In this document: positions 49,180 through 56,901 of the stretch, one piece after another
Layout: the number at the start of each line of letters is the position of its first letter
Numbering within the stretch: the first letter of the stretch is position 1
Source: Roseateles subflavus
GTDB lineage: Bacteria > Pseudomonadota > Gammaproteobacteria > Burkholderiales > Burkholderiaceae_C
Reading direction: 5' to 3'
DNA length: 64,000 nucleotides
Assembly (NCBI RefSeq): GCF_030285365.1
Contig: NZ_JASVDS010000003.1
Coordinates: 620,001 to 684,000, forward strand
Made by a program: the position numbers and the translations under genes
The notes under the pieces: generated by a model
Database searches by the model: none
What the model saw: only the letters and a program-made list of their open reading frames with translations
Told to the model about the DNA's origin: nothing

Positions 49180-50481
49180 ATGGATACCGCCCTTCTTCTC
49201 TTTCTGCTGCTGCTCAACGGGTTCTTCGCGATGTCGGAAATGGCCCTGTCGGCCAGTCGCAAGGCACGGCTGCAGGTGCTGGTGGAAGCAGGCGAATCCG
49301 GGGCGCAGGCCGCCATGGACCTGCACGACGACCCCACGAAGTTCCTCTCCACCGTCCAAATCGGCATCACCTCGATCGGGGTGCTGAACGGCATCGTCGG
49401 CGATGCCGCGTTCTCGGCGCCGCTGGCCGACTGGCTGAAGACCGTCACGCCGCTGCATGACCGCCCGGTGGAGATCACCGCCACGGCGCTGGTGGTGCTG
49501 ATCATCACGGTGGTCACCATCATCTTCGGCGAGCTGGTGCCCAAGCGCCTCGGGCAGATCTACCCGGAGACGGTGGCCCGCATGGTGGCGCCGCCGATGG
49601 AGTTCCTCTCGCTGGTGGCGCGCCCGCTGGTGCGCTTCCTGAGCTTCTGCACGGAGGCCACGCTCGGCCTGATGGGTCTGCGCGGCAAGGCGCAGCGCAG
49701 CGTGACCGAGGAAGAGATCGCCGCCAGCCTGGAAGAGGGCTTGGACGCCGGCGTCATCGAGCAGCACGAGCACCAGATGGTGCGCAACGTCTTCCGCCTG
49801 GACGAGCGGCAGATCGGCTCGATGATGATTCCGCGCGCCGAGATCGCCTGGCTGGACGTGGGGGATACGCCCGAGGCCGTGCTCAAGATGCTGCAGGCGC
49901 ATGGCTACAGCCGCTACCCGGTCTGCCGCGGCGGGCTGGACGACGTGCTGGGCATCGCCAGCGCCCAGGGCCTGCTCGCCCGCGTGCTGGCCGGCCAGGA
50001 CCTGGCGCTGGGCGAGGAGCTGGAGCAGCCGGTCTTCGTGCCCGAGACCCTGTCCGGCATGGAGCTGCTGGAGCACTTCCGCGCCTCCAATGCGCCGCTG
50101 GTCTTCGTGGTGGACGAGTATGGCGAAGTGCAGGGCGTGATCTCTGTGCGTGATGTCTTGGAAGCCATTGCCGGGGAGTTCAACGCCCCGGGGGATGGCG
50201 ATGCCTGGGCGGTGCAGCGCGAGGACGGCAGCTGGCTGATGGACGGCCTGATTCCCGTGCCCGAGCTCAAGGACCGCCTGGGCCTGAAGGAACTGCCCGA
50301 AGAGGACCGTGGGCGCTACAACACCCTGGCCGGCATGGTGATGCTGCTGCTGGGGCGACTGCCGCGCACGGCCGATGTGGTGGAGTGGAACGCCTGGAGA
50401 TTCGAGGTCGTGGACCTCGATGGCAAGCGTGTGGACAAAGTGCTGGTCAGCCGACTGGCGGAAGACGGAGAGAAAGAATGA
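49180..50481 (+). CDS. CNNM/CorC-HlyC family transporter (hemolysin family)
   Basis: 433 residues with the standard order: DUF21/CNNM membrane domain (residues 1 to about 190; MDTALLLFLLLLNGFFAMSE, then the PTKFLSTVQIGITSIGVLNG region and IITVVTIIFGELVPKRL), a paired CBS domain (about 205-330) and a C-terminal CorC/HlyC FAD-like domain (about 345-430). Members mediate magnesium or sodium/cobalt export. The stop overlaps the SapC gene start as ATGA. Confidence 0.92.
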   Translation: MDTALLLFLLLLNGFFAMSEMALSASRKARLQVLVEAGESGAQAAMDLHDDPTKFLSTVQIGITSIGVLNGIVGDAAFSAPLADWLKTVTPLHDRPVEITATALVVLIITVVTIIFGELVPKRLGQIYPETVARMVAPPMEFLSLVARPLVRFLSFCTEATLGLMGLRGKAQRSVTEEEIAASLEEGLDAGVIEQHEHQMVRNVFRLDERQIGSMMIPRAEIAWLDVGDTPEAVLKMLQAHGYSRYPVCRGGLDDVLGIASAQGLLARVLAGQDLALGEELEQPVFVPETLSGMELLEHFRASNAPLVFVVDEYGEVQGVISVRDVLEAIAGEFNAPGDGDAWAVQREDGSWLMDGLIPVPELKDRLGLKELPEEDRGRYNTLAGMVMLLLGRLPRTADVVEWNAWRFEVVDLDGKRVDKVLVSRLAEDGEKE

Positions 50482-51224
50482 GCAACCCCCCGATGTTTGG
50501 CAGTGTCGTCCCCCTGGATCGCGAGCTGCACAAGAAGCTGCACCTGCGCACGGACCTGTCCACGGTGGACAAGATCAAGGAACTGAACTCGCTGTTCCTG
50601 ACGACCGTGGAGTTCTCCGAGGCCTGCAAGGAATTCCCGATCGTCTTCGTGCGCGTCGGCGAGGCGCCCAAGGACGGCGGCAAGCAGGCCGTCGCGCCGC
50701 TGGTCGTGCTGGGTCTGAAGCCCGGCCACAACCTGTTCATCAAGGATGGCGTCTGGACGGCCGACTACGCGCCCGCCTACGTGCGCCGCTATCCCTTCAT
50801 GATGGCCCACATCGATGACCAGGGGAACATGGCCCTGTGCTTCGACGACCAGTGGGCGGGCTTCTCCGAGACCGAGGGCTCGGCGCTGTTCGCCGAGGAC
50901 GGCCAGGCGACCGAGTTCCTGGTCAATGCCAAGAACTTCGTCGAGAGCTACGAGCGCGAGACCGAGCGCACCCGTGCCGCCTGCCACGAGCTGGTCCAGC
51001 TGGGCATCCTGCAGGACATGCGCTTCGAGTCGAGCGACGAGGCCGGCCACAAGGTCGACGTCGACGGCTTCATGACCATCGACGAGAAGAAGCTGGCCGA
51101 GCTGGACGACGCCACCATCGTGCGCCTGCACCGCAACGGCCTGCTGGCGCTGCTGGAGATGCACCGCATCTCCCTGGGCAACATGGCCAAGCTGGCCCAG
51201 CTGCAACTGGCCCGCAAGGACTGA
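50478..51224 (+). CDS. SapC family protein
   Basis: 248 residues, similar to the SapC family defined by a Campylobacter S-layer-associated protein: MFGSVVPLDRELHKKL at the start, TVEFSEACKEFPIVFV, DYAPAYVRRYPFM and the C-terminal ALLEMHRISLGNMAKL. No signal peptide. Molecular role is unproven. It is translationally coupled to the CNNM transporter gene and followed by a strong terminator, so the two form a bicistronic unit. Confidence 0.85.
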   Translation: MSNPPMFGSVVPLDRELHKKLHLRTDLSTVDKIKELNSLFLTTVEFSEACKEFPIVFVRVGEAPKDGGKQAVAPLVVLGLKPGHNLFIKDGVWTADYAPAYVRRYPFMMAHIDDQGNMALCFDDQWAGFSETEGSALFAEDGQATEFLVNAKNFVESYERETERTRAACHELVQLGILQDMRFESSDEAGHKVDVDGFMTIDEKKLAELDDATIVRLHRNGLLALLEMHRISLGNMAKLAQLQLARKD

Positions 51225-51253
51225 AACAGCATCTGACCGGATCCGGTCGGCAA

Positions 51254-51279
51254 GGGGCAGGGTGACCTGCCCCTTTTTT
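51254..51279 (+). terminator. Rho-independent terminator after the SapC gene
   Basis: 8-bp stem GGGGCAGG/CCTGCCCC with a GTGA loop and six T, 30 bp after the stop. Confidence 0.9.
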
Positions 51280-51424
51280 CATGGGAGGGTGGGGTCGCGC
51301 CGCCCCGGTCGGCGGGGTCGCACGTCTGTGCGACCTTGTTGCATTCGTCGGGCTTGTACCGAGGCTGCTGTCATACGCCGCTGTCAGAATCTGCCGTCCC
51401 TTATCGTTGGGGGTTGACAGGCAC

Positions 51425-53047
51425 ATGAACAACATCCTGAGCCGCCGCGGCTTCGTCGCGGGTTCCCTGCCCTTGAGCGCTGCGCTGACAGCCGCCCTGG
51501 GCGACGCCACGGCATCGCCGGCGCCCAAGCCCGCGGCCCAGTCGCCGGGCCTGAACGCGCCCTGGGACCAGATGGACGTGCGCGAGCTGCAGGCCGCCAT
51601 GCGCGAGGGCAAGCTCAGCTGCGAGCGCCTGACCCGCCACTACCTGCACCGCATCGAGATGCTGGACCGCCGCGGCCCGCAGCTGCGCTCGGTCATCGAG
51701 CTGAATCCGGACGCCCTCTCGCAGGCCCGCCTGCTGGACGCCGAGCGGCACAAGGCCGAGCGGGGGCCGCTCTACGGCATCCCGGTGCTCCTCAAGGACA
51801 ACATCGCCACTGCCGACCGCATGGCCACGACGGCCGGCTCGCTGGCGCTGGCCGGCCTCCATGCGAAGCGGGACGCCTTCCTCGTGAAGCGCCTGCGCGA
51901 GGCGGGCGCCCTGATCCTTGGCAAGACCAACCTCAGCGAGTGGGCCAACATCCGCTCGAGCCGCTCCACCAGCGGCTGGAGCAGCCGCGGCGGCCAGACC
52001 CGCCATCCCTACCTGCTGAACCGCAACCCGAGCGGCTCCAGCTCCGGCTCCGCCGTGGCGATGGCCGCCGGCCTGTGCGCCCTGGCCGTCGGCACCGAGA
52101 CCGACGGCTCCATCACCTCGCCGGCCAGCATCTGCGGGGTCGTCGGCCTCAAACCCACGCTCGGGCTGATCAGCCGCGACGGCGTCATCCCCATCGCGGC
52201 CTCGCAGGACACCGCCGGGCCCATGACCCGCTCCGTGCGCGACGCCGCACTGCTGCTCCAGGGCATGGCCGGCGTCGACACCCGCGACGCTGTCACGCAA
52301 GGCCTGCCCCCCGGCACCGCCCTGAACTTCGAGGCCGCCCTGCGCAAGGATGCGCTCAAGGGAGCCCGCATCGGCGTCATCCGTGCGGCGATGCCGCCGC
52401 AGCCCCAGGTCATGGCCCTGTTCGAGCAGGCGCTCAACGTGCTGCGCGAGCAGGGCGCCGTGCTGGTCGACAAGCTGGAGATTCCCCACCAGGCCAAGTA
52501 CGCCGAGACCGAGCTGACCGTGCTGATGCACGAGCTCAAGGCCGGCCTCAAGGACTACCTGGCGGACTTCCAGCCCGATGCGCCCGTGAAGAACCTGGGT
52601 GAGCTGATCGCCTGGAACCGCCAGCATGCCGGCACCGTGATGCCCTTCTTCGACCAGGAGCTCTTCGAGCAGGCCGAGGCCACGGACGGGCTGCAGTCGA
52701 CCGTCTATCAGGAGGCCCTGGCCACGAACCGTCGCTACAGCCGGGCCGAGGGCCTGGACGCGCTGTTCGCCGAGCACCAGCTGGACGCCATCGTGGCGCC
52801 GACCGGCAACGTGGCCTGGCTGACGGACCCGGTGCTGGGCGACCACTTCACGGCGGGGGGCTTCACCACGCCCTTCGCGGTGGCAGGCTATCCGCACATC
52901 ACGGTCCCGATGGGCATGGTGGCGCGCCTGCCGGCGGCCCTGTCCTTCGGCGGGCTGGCCTGGCAGGACGCCAAGCTGCTGGGTCTGGCCCACGCCTACG
53001 AGCAGGCCAGCCGCCGCCGCGTGCTGCCCGCCTTTCTGAAAGACTGA
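51425..53047 (+). CDS. Tat-exported amidase (amidase signature family)
   Basis: 540 residues. Twin-arginine signal SRRGFVAGSLPLSAALTAAL near the N-terminus predicts folded export to the periplasm. The amidase-signature domain has the Ser-cis-Ser-Lys triad: Lys in GIPVLLKDNIATAD, cis-Ser in NPSGSSSGSAVAMA and nucleophile Ser in TETDGSITSPASICG. Family members hydrolyse a wide range of amides; substrate not assignable. It has its own region after the SapC terminator. A dispersed-repeat inverted pair follows 30 bp after the stop. Confidence 0.92.
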   Translation: MNNILSRRGFVAGSLPLSAALTAALGDATASPAPKPAAQSPGLNAPWDQMDVRELQAAMREGKLSCERLTRHYLHRIEMLDRRGPQLRSVIELNPDALSQARLLDAERHKAERGPLYGIPVLLKDNIATADRMATTAGSLALAGLHAKRDAFLVKRLREAGALILGKTNLSEWANIRSSRSTSGWSSRGGQTRHPYLLNRNPSGSSSGSAVAMAAGLCALAVGTETDGSITSPASICGVVGLKPTLGLISRDGVIPIAASQDTAGPMTRSVRDAALLLQGMAGVDTRDAVTQGLPPGTALNFEAALRKDALKGARIGVIRAAMPPQPQVMALFEQALNVLREQGAVLVDKLEIPHQAKYAETELTVLMHELKAGLKDYLADFQPDAPVKNLGELIAWNRQHAGTVMPFFDQELFEQAEATDGLQSTVYQEALATNRRYSRAEGLDALFAEHQLDAIVAPTGNVAWLTDPVLGDHFTAGGFTTPFAVAGYPHITVPMGMVARLPAALSFGGLAWQDAKLLGLAHAYEQASRRRVLPAFLKD

Positions 53048-53076
53048 TAACCTGATGGATGGTGGGGTTTCGCCAA

Positions 53077-53105
53077 GGGTCAGTCCTTGCCTTCAGACCT
53101 GACCC
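53077..53105. repeat. Dispersed REP-like repeat copies 8-9, inverted pair
   Basis: A minus-strand variant copy (GGCAAGGACTGACCC) next to a plus-strand partial copy (AGACCTGACCC). The outer arms GGGTCAG and CTGACCC are complementary, so transcripts could form a hairpin, the paired arrangement known for REP/BIME elements. It lies in the gap after the amidase gene. Confidence 0.65.
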
Positions 53106-53297
53106 GTGGCGTTTGGATCACACCGTCTGTCCGCGAAACCCCTGGGAAAACCGTGTTAACCCTGTCTCGATTTGGTCCAGATCAGAAGGGTGGGTGTAAG
53201 ACTTTGTGTATGTTGTACGCGGCGTTGCATTTCACGTTTTTGATCCGGATTCGTCGCTAGACTGCGTCGACCTTGAATGAATTGAGGGAGTCGTTGG
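53106..53297. other. Relatively AT-rich leader upstream of the FeeM-like gene
   Basis: This stretch is less GC-rich than its surroundings (for example the segment around 53195-53215), lacks a gene and presumably carries the promoter and 5' untranslated region of the acyltransferase gene. No confident -35/-10 pair was identified. Confidence 0.4.
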
Positions 53298-54053
53298 ATG
53301 TTTACTGACAATGCAGGTTTCCTAGCCGCCGGGGCCGTTGACGCCCTGCGCGCGACCCTGCTGTCCGGGGGCGCCAACAGCATTGCTCCCGTGCGGGCAT
53401 TCCGTATCAGTGCCGCCATGTCGGCCAGCCAGCGCCTGCAGGCCCGCGAGCTCGTGGGCCGCAAGTACGCCGCCCGTGGCTACGCCTTTGCCGCCAAGGC
53501 AGGGCAGGCCGCCGCGGCCCGCGACGGGCAGGAGGCCGACCTCCTGACGCTCACGGCCGCCCGCGAGGGGGCCGTGCTGGGCACGCTGAGCGTCCGTTTC
53601 GACGGCAGCCAGGGCCTGGCTGCAGACCAGATCTTCAAGACCGAGATGCGCCAGCTGCGCGCCGGCGGCCGCCGCCTGTGCGAGTTCACCCAGCTCGCCA
53701 TGGACATCGACGAAGCCTCCAAGCGTGTCCTGGCCTGTCTCTTCCACATGGCCTATCTGCAGGCCTATCGCCAGCGTGGCGCGGAGCTGCTGGTGGTCGA
53801 GGTCAATCCCCGCCACGTCGGCTACTACCAGCGCATGCTGGGCTTCCGCGTCTGCAGCGAGGAGCGCATGAATCCCCGCGTCAACGCGCCGGCCGTGCTG
53901 ATGTGCCTGGATTTCCACCACGCCCAGCAGCAGATCCTGCGCTACGGCGGCCAGCCGCATCTGGGTCCGGTGGCACGCTCGCTGTACCCGTTCGGCTACT
54001 CGCCGTCCGAAGAGGCCGTGCTGCTGGAAGAGATGGCGGCCTCCCGTCAGTAA
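53298..54053 (+). CDS. N-acyl amino acid synthase FeeM-like acyltransferase (GNAT fold)
   Basis: 251 residues. The core (about residues 35-210) matches the FeeM/autoinducer-synthase-like GNAT branch: YAARGYAF, GTLSVRFDGSQGL, FKTEMRQLRAGGRRLCEFTQ, LFHMAYLQAYRQRGAELLVV and NPRHVGYYQRMLGF. FeeM transfers an acyl chain from acyl-carrier protein to an amino acid, giving long-chain N-acyl amino acids with signalling or surfactant properties. No acyl-carrier protein gene (feeL) is nearby. The start has GGGAG 8 bases upstream. The product is inferred from family only. Confidence 0.78.
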   Translation: MFTDNAGFLAAGAVDALRATLLSGGANSIAPVRAFRISAAMSASQRLQARELVGRKYAARGYAFAAKAGQAAAARDGQEADLLTLTAAREGAVLGTLSVRFDGSQGLAADQIFKTEMRQLRAGGRRLCEFTQLAMDIDEASKRVLACLFHMAYLQAYRQRGAELLVVEVNPRHVGYYQRMLGFRVCSEERMNPRVNAPAVLMCLDFHHAQQQILRYGGQPHLGPVARSLYPFGYSPSEEAVLLEEMAASRQ

Positions 54054-54167
54054 GCGCCTCCGGCGCTCGTCCGGCCTGCGTGGCCAAGGCCGGCATCCCC
54101 CCCCGCGGCCAACGTCCCGCGCAGAGGACCATGCGCTGATGTCTGCGCGGTGATGCGGCGCGGTGAC

Positions 54168-54219
54168 GCAGCGCCCTGATGCAGCGCCCTGATGCAGCGC
54201 CCTGATGCAGCGCCCTGAC
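54168..54219. repeat. Tandem array of four 13-bp units
   Basis: Unit GCAGCGCCCTGAT at 54168-54180, 54181-54193, 54194-54206 and 54207-54219; the last differs at its final base. Degenerate copies appear just upstream. It lies between the FeeM-like gene and the terminator. Confidence 0.88.
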
Positions 54220-54264
54220 GCGCCCGATACGGGCCGGTGCGCGCCAGTCGCCCTCCAGGATCAA

Positions 54265-54285
54265 GTCGGCCGAGGCCGGCTTTTT
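54265..54285 (+). terminator. Probable Rho-independent terminator
   Basis: GC-rich inverted repeat GTCGGCC/GGCCGGC with a very short loop and five T. It ends transcription from the FeeM-like gene after the 13-bp array and lies in the convergent region with the IclR gene. Confidence 0.7.
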
Positions 54286-54346
54286 CGGCCCGTCCCTGGT
54301 CGGCGCCTTGCCAGCGTCCAGTGCCTGGAACCGACCGCGCCGAGGC

Positions 54347-55198
54347 TCAGGCCGCCGGCGTCATGGTCTCGGGCTCTCGCCAGCCGAGCTGGCGGGACAG
54401 CTCGCGTGCGACGCGACGCAGCTCGCGGGCCGGCGTGTGGTGCTCGTCCAGCTCGAAATGGCCGCTGGGGCCGATGGCGGTGAGGCTCAGCACCATGCGT
54501 CCGCCGTCGTCGAACACGGGCGCCGCCAACGCGGAGACGCCCGCCACGACGCCGTCCCGCGACTGGGCCAGGCCCGTCGCACGCGTCTGGGCCAGGATGG
54601 CCTCGAAGGTCGGCGTGAAGCGGGCGGGCTCGGCGTCAGCGGTCTCGTTCAGGCGCAGGGCCTCCAGCACCTGGGCGGGCGGCAGATAGGCCGCGAAGAG
54701 CCGGCCTGAGGCCGTGCCCCGCAGGCTCATCACCGTGCCGTGACGCATGCTGATGTGGACGGGCGAGGGCGCCTCCGCGACCCGCACGATGGTCGGCCCC
54801 CGGTTGCCCCAGACCGCGATCGCCACCGTGTGCCCCAGGCTCAGCGCCAGTTCCTCGATGCGCGGCGTCGCCAGGCGCACGGGGTCGTACTGCTGCAGGC
54901 TGATCAGCCCGAGCTGCAGGGCCAGCGGCCCCAGCCCGTAGCGTCCGCCGCCGTTTTCCTGCTCCACGAGACCCAGCTTGATGTAGCTCACGAGGTAGGG
55001 GTGTGCCTTCGCGGGCGTCATGCCGGCCTCGCGGGCGAGGTCCTTCAGCGCCAGCGGCCGCCCGTGATGAGCCAGGGCCACCAGCAGCTGGCCGCCCACC
55101 TCCACGCTCTGGATGCCGCGCGGGCCACGGGTGTCGCTGTCTTTGCCGGGGAGGTCGAGGTCGTCAGGCATGGTGTCCGGGAAGGGGTGGCGGCGCAT
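54347..55198 (-). CDS. IclR family transcriptional regulator
   Basis: 283 residues. Winged-helix DNA-binding domain at about residues 28-88 (ALKDLAREAGMTPAKAHPYLVS) and IclR effector domain at about 100-275 (HTVAIAVWGNRGPTIVRV, SALAAPVFDDGGRMVLSLTAIG). A second ATG at 55171 (MPDDLDLPG) is equally plausible as start. It diverges from the MBL-fasted operon with 70 bp between, so it most likely controls that aromatic-acid operon, with an aromatic intermediate as the effector (inference). Confidence 0.9.
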   Translation of the reverse strand: MRRHPFPDTMPDDLDLPGKDSDTRGPRGIQSVEVGGQLLVALAHHGRPLALKDLAREAGMTPAKAHPYLVSYIKLGLVEQENGGGRYGLGPLALQLGLISLQQYDPVRLATPRIEELALSLGHTVAIAVWGNRGPTIVRVAEAPSPVHISMRHGTVMSLRGTASGRLFAAYLPPAQVLEALRLNETADAEPARFTPTFEAILAQTRATGLAQSRDGVVAGVSALAAPVFDDGGRMVLSLTAIGPSGHFELDEHHTPARELRRVARELSRQLGWREPETMTPAA

Positions 55199-55210
55199 TA
55201 TCTGCTGCGC

Positions 55211-55239
55211 TGGTCAGATGATTGCAAATTAGATATAGT
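55211..55239 (+). promoter_or_regulatory. Sigma-70-like promoter of the MBL-fumarylacetoacetase operon
   Basis: -35 TGGTCA and -10 TATAGT separated by 17 bp, about 30 bp upstream of the ATG, in the IclR-operon divergent region. An IclR operator would be expected here but no clear palindrome was recognised. Confidence 0.45.
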
Positions 55240-55268
55240 CAAACGCATTCGCAAGGATTGAATTGACC

Positions 55269-56225
55269 ATGAGCAAGACCTTCGCCTCGCAAGCCGACCT
55301 GGAAGAGAAGCGCGTCAGTTTCGACAAGCTCTCCGAGCACGCCTATGCCTACACCGCGGAGGGCGATCCGAACACCGGCATCGTGATCGGCGACGACGCG
55401 GTCATGGTCATCGACACGCAGGCCACGCCCGTGATGGCCGAGGACGTGATCCGCCGCATCCGCGAGGTGACGGACAAGCCCATCAAGTACGTCCTGCTGT
55501 CGCACTACCACGCCGTGCGCGTGCTGGGCGCCTCGGCCTACGAGCCGGAGCACATCATCGCGAGCCAGGACACCTACGACCTCATCGTCGAGCGTGGCGA
55601 GCAGGACAAGGCCAGCGAGATCGGCCGCTTCCCGCGCCTGTTCCGCAATGTCGAGTCCGTGCCGCCCGGCCTGACCTGGCCCACGATGACCTTCACCGGC
55701 AAGATGACCCTGTGGCTTGGCAAGCTCGAGGTGCAGATCCTCCAGCTGGGCCGTGGCCACACCAAGGGCGACACGGTGGTGTGGCTGCCGCAGGACCGCG
55801 TGCTGTTCTCGGGCGACCTGGTCGAGTTCGACGCCACCCCGTATGCCGGCGACGCCTACTTCCAGGACTGGCCGCAGACGCTGGGCAACCTGGCGGCACT
55901 GAATCCCGCCAAGCTGGTGCCCGGCCGGGGCGCCGCGCTGCAGACGCCCGAGCAGGTGCAGGCGGGCCTCGAAGGCACGCGCGCCTTCGTGTCCGAGCTC
56001 TATGCCGCCGTGAAGGCCGGCGTGGCGGCGGGCCGCGACCTCAACACCGTCTACCGCGAGGCCTACGCCGCGCTGGAGCCCACGTACGGCCGCTGGGTGA
56101 TCTTCGCCCATTGCATGCCCTTCGACGTGACCCGCGCCTATGACGAGGCCAGCGGCCATACCCATCCCCGCATCTGGACCGCCGAGCGCGACGTCGAGAT
56201 GTGGCGCGCCCTGGAAGGGCAGTGA
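55269..56225 (+). CDS. Metallo-beta-lactamase-fold protein with a degenerate second metal site
   Basis: 318 residues, MBL fold. The usual HxHxDH loop reads HYHAVR: His79 and His81 are kept, but the Asp and His of metal site 2 are Val83 and Arg84. His164 (GRGHTKGD) and the bridging Asp183 (FSGDLVEFD) are present, while the final His of the fold (PGHG) is Arg220 (PGRG). So site 1 is intact and site 2 is lost. First gene of an operon with a VOC protein, flavin hydroxylase, DUF2783 protein and fumarylacetoacetase. The ATG at 55269 is chosen over a TTG at 55263. Reaction unknown; a ring or thioester hydrolase step is possible. Confidence 0.85.
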   Translation: MSKTFASQADLEEKRVSFDKLSEHAYAYTAEGDPNTGIVIGDDAVMVIDTQATPVMAEDVIRRIREVTDKPIKYVLLSHYHAVRVLGASAYEPEHIIASQDTYDLIVERGEQDKASEIGRFPRLFRNVESVPPGLTWPTMTFTGKMTLWLGKLEVQILQLGRGHTKGDTVVWLPQDRVLFSGDLVEFDATPYAGDAYFQDWPQTLGNLAALNPAKLVPGRGAALQTPEQVQAGLEGTRAFVSELYAAVKAGVAAGRDLNTVYREAYAALEPTYGRWVIFAHCMPFDVTRAYDEASGHTHPRIWTAERDVEMWRALEGQ

Positions 56226-56245
56226 GCTCGCCGCCTGCCCCTTCT

Positions 56246-56284
56246 GCAAGACCTGACCCCACCCGGCGCAAGACCTGACACCCC
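56246..56284 (+). repeat. Dispersed REP-like repeat copies 10-11, tandem pair
   Basis: GCAAGACCTGACCCC (56246-56260, exact) and GCAAGACCTGACACCCC (56268-56284), 7 bp apart in the same orientation. They fill most of the 81-bp gap between the MBL-fold and VOC genes, inside a presumed operon. Confidence 0.75.
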
Positions 56285-56306
56285 AACGAGGACCCGAGGA
56301 GAAGCC

Positions 56307-56849
56307 ATGAAGATCGAACGCATCCACCACGTCGCCTACCGCTGCAAGGACGCCAAGACCACCGTCGAGTGGTACGTGAAGCATCTGAACATGGACTTCG
56401 TGCTGGCCATCGCCGAGGACAAGGTGCCCTCCACCCAGGCGCCGGACCCCTACATGCACCTGTTCCTGGACGCCGGCAACGGCAACATCCTGGCCTTCTT
56501 CGAGCTGCCCAACTCGCCCGACATGGGCCGTGACACCAACACGCCGGAATGGGTCCAGCACATCGCCTTCAAGGTGGACAGCGTGCAGACGCTGGAAGAC
56601 ACCAAGGCCCGCCTGCAGGCCGCCGGCATCGACGTCATCGGCGTGACCGACCACACCATCTTCAAGAGCATCTACTTCTTCGACCCGAACGGGCACCGCG
56701 TCGAGCTGGCCGCGGACGTGGGCACGCCCCAGATGTACAAGGCGCTGGACGCCTGCAAGTGGGAGATGCTGGAAGAGTGGAACCAGACCAAGCGCGCGCC
56801 CAAGCAGGCCGCGTGGATGCACGACAAGTCCCTGGCCGCGCCGCAGTAA
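56307..56849 (+). CDS. VOC family protein (glyoxalase/dioxygenase superfamily)
   Basis: 180 residues, single vicinal-oxygen-chelate module pair: IERIHHVAYRCKDAKTTVEW at the N-terminus, HIAFKVDSV near residue 91 and FDPNGHRVELAA near residue 130. Two His and a Glu could form a metal site, so it may be a dioxygenase, isomerase or a lyase. It is the second gene of the operon with the flavin hydroxylase and fumarylacetoacetase, so it could act on a ring-cleavage substrate or product. GAGGAG-like sequence lies before the ATG. Confidence 0.85.
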   Translation: MKIERIHHVAYRCKDAKTTVEWYVKHLNMDFVLAIAEDKVPSTQAPDPYMHLFLDAGNGNILAFFELPNSPDMGRDTNTPEWVQHIAFKVDSVQTLEDTKARLQAAGIDVIGVTDHTIFKSIYFFDPNGHRVELAADVGTPQMYKALDACKWEMLEEWNQTKRAPKQAAWMHDKSLAAPQ

Positions 56850-56901
56850 GCGCCGCCCCTGTCCGGACGTTCCGCCGCCGCCGCCATCGCCCCGAACGAC
56901 C

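Noticed and set aside
54168-54219. CRISPR-like array
   Set aside because: The 13-bp units are directly tandem without spacers and no cas genes are present.
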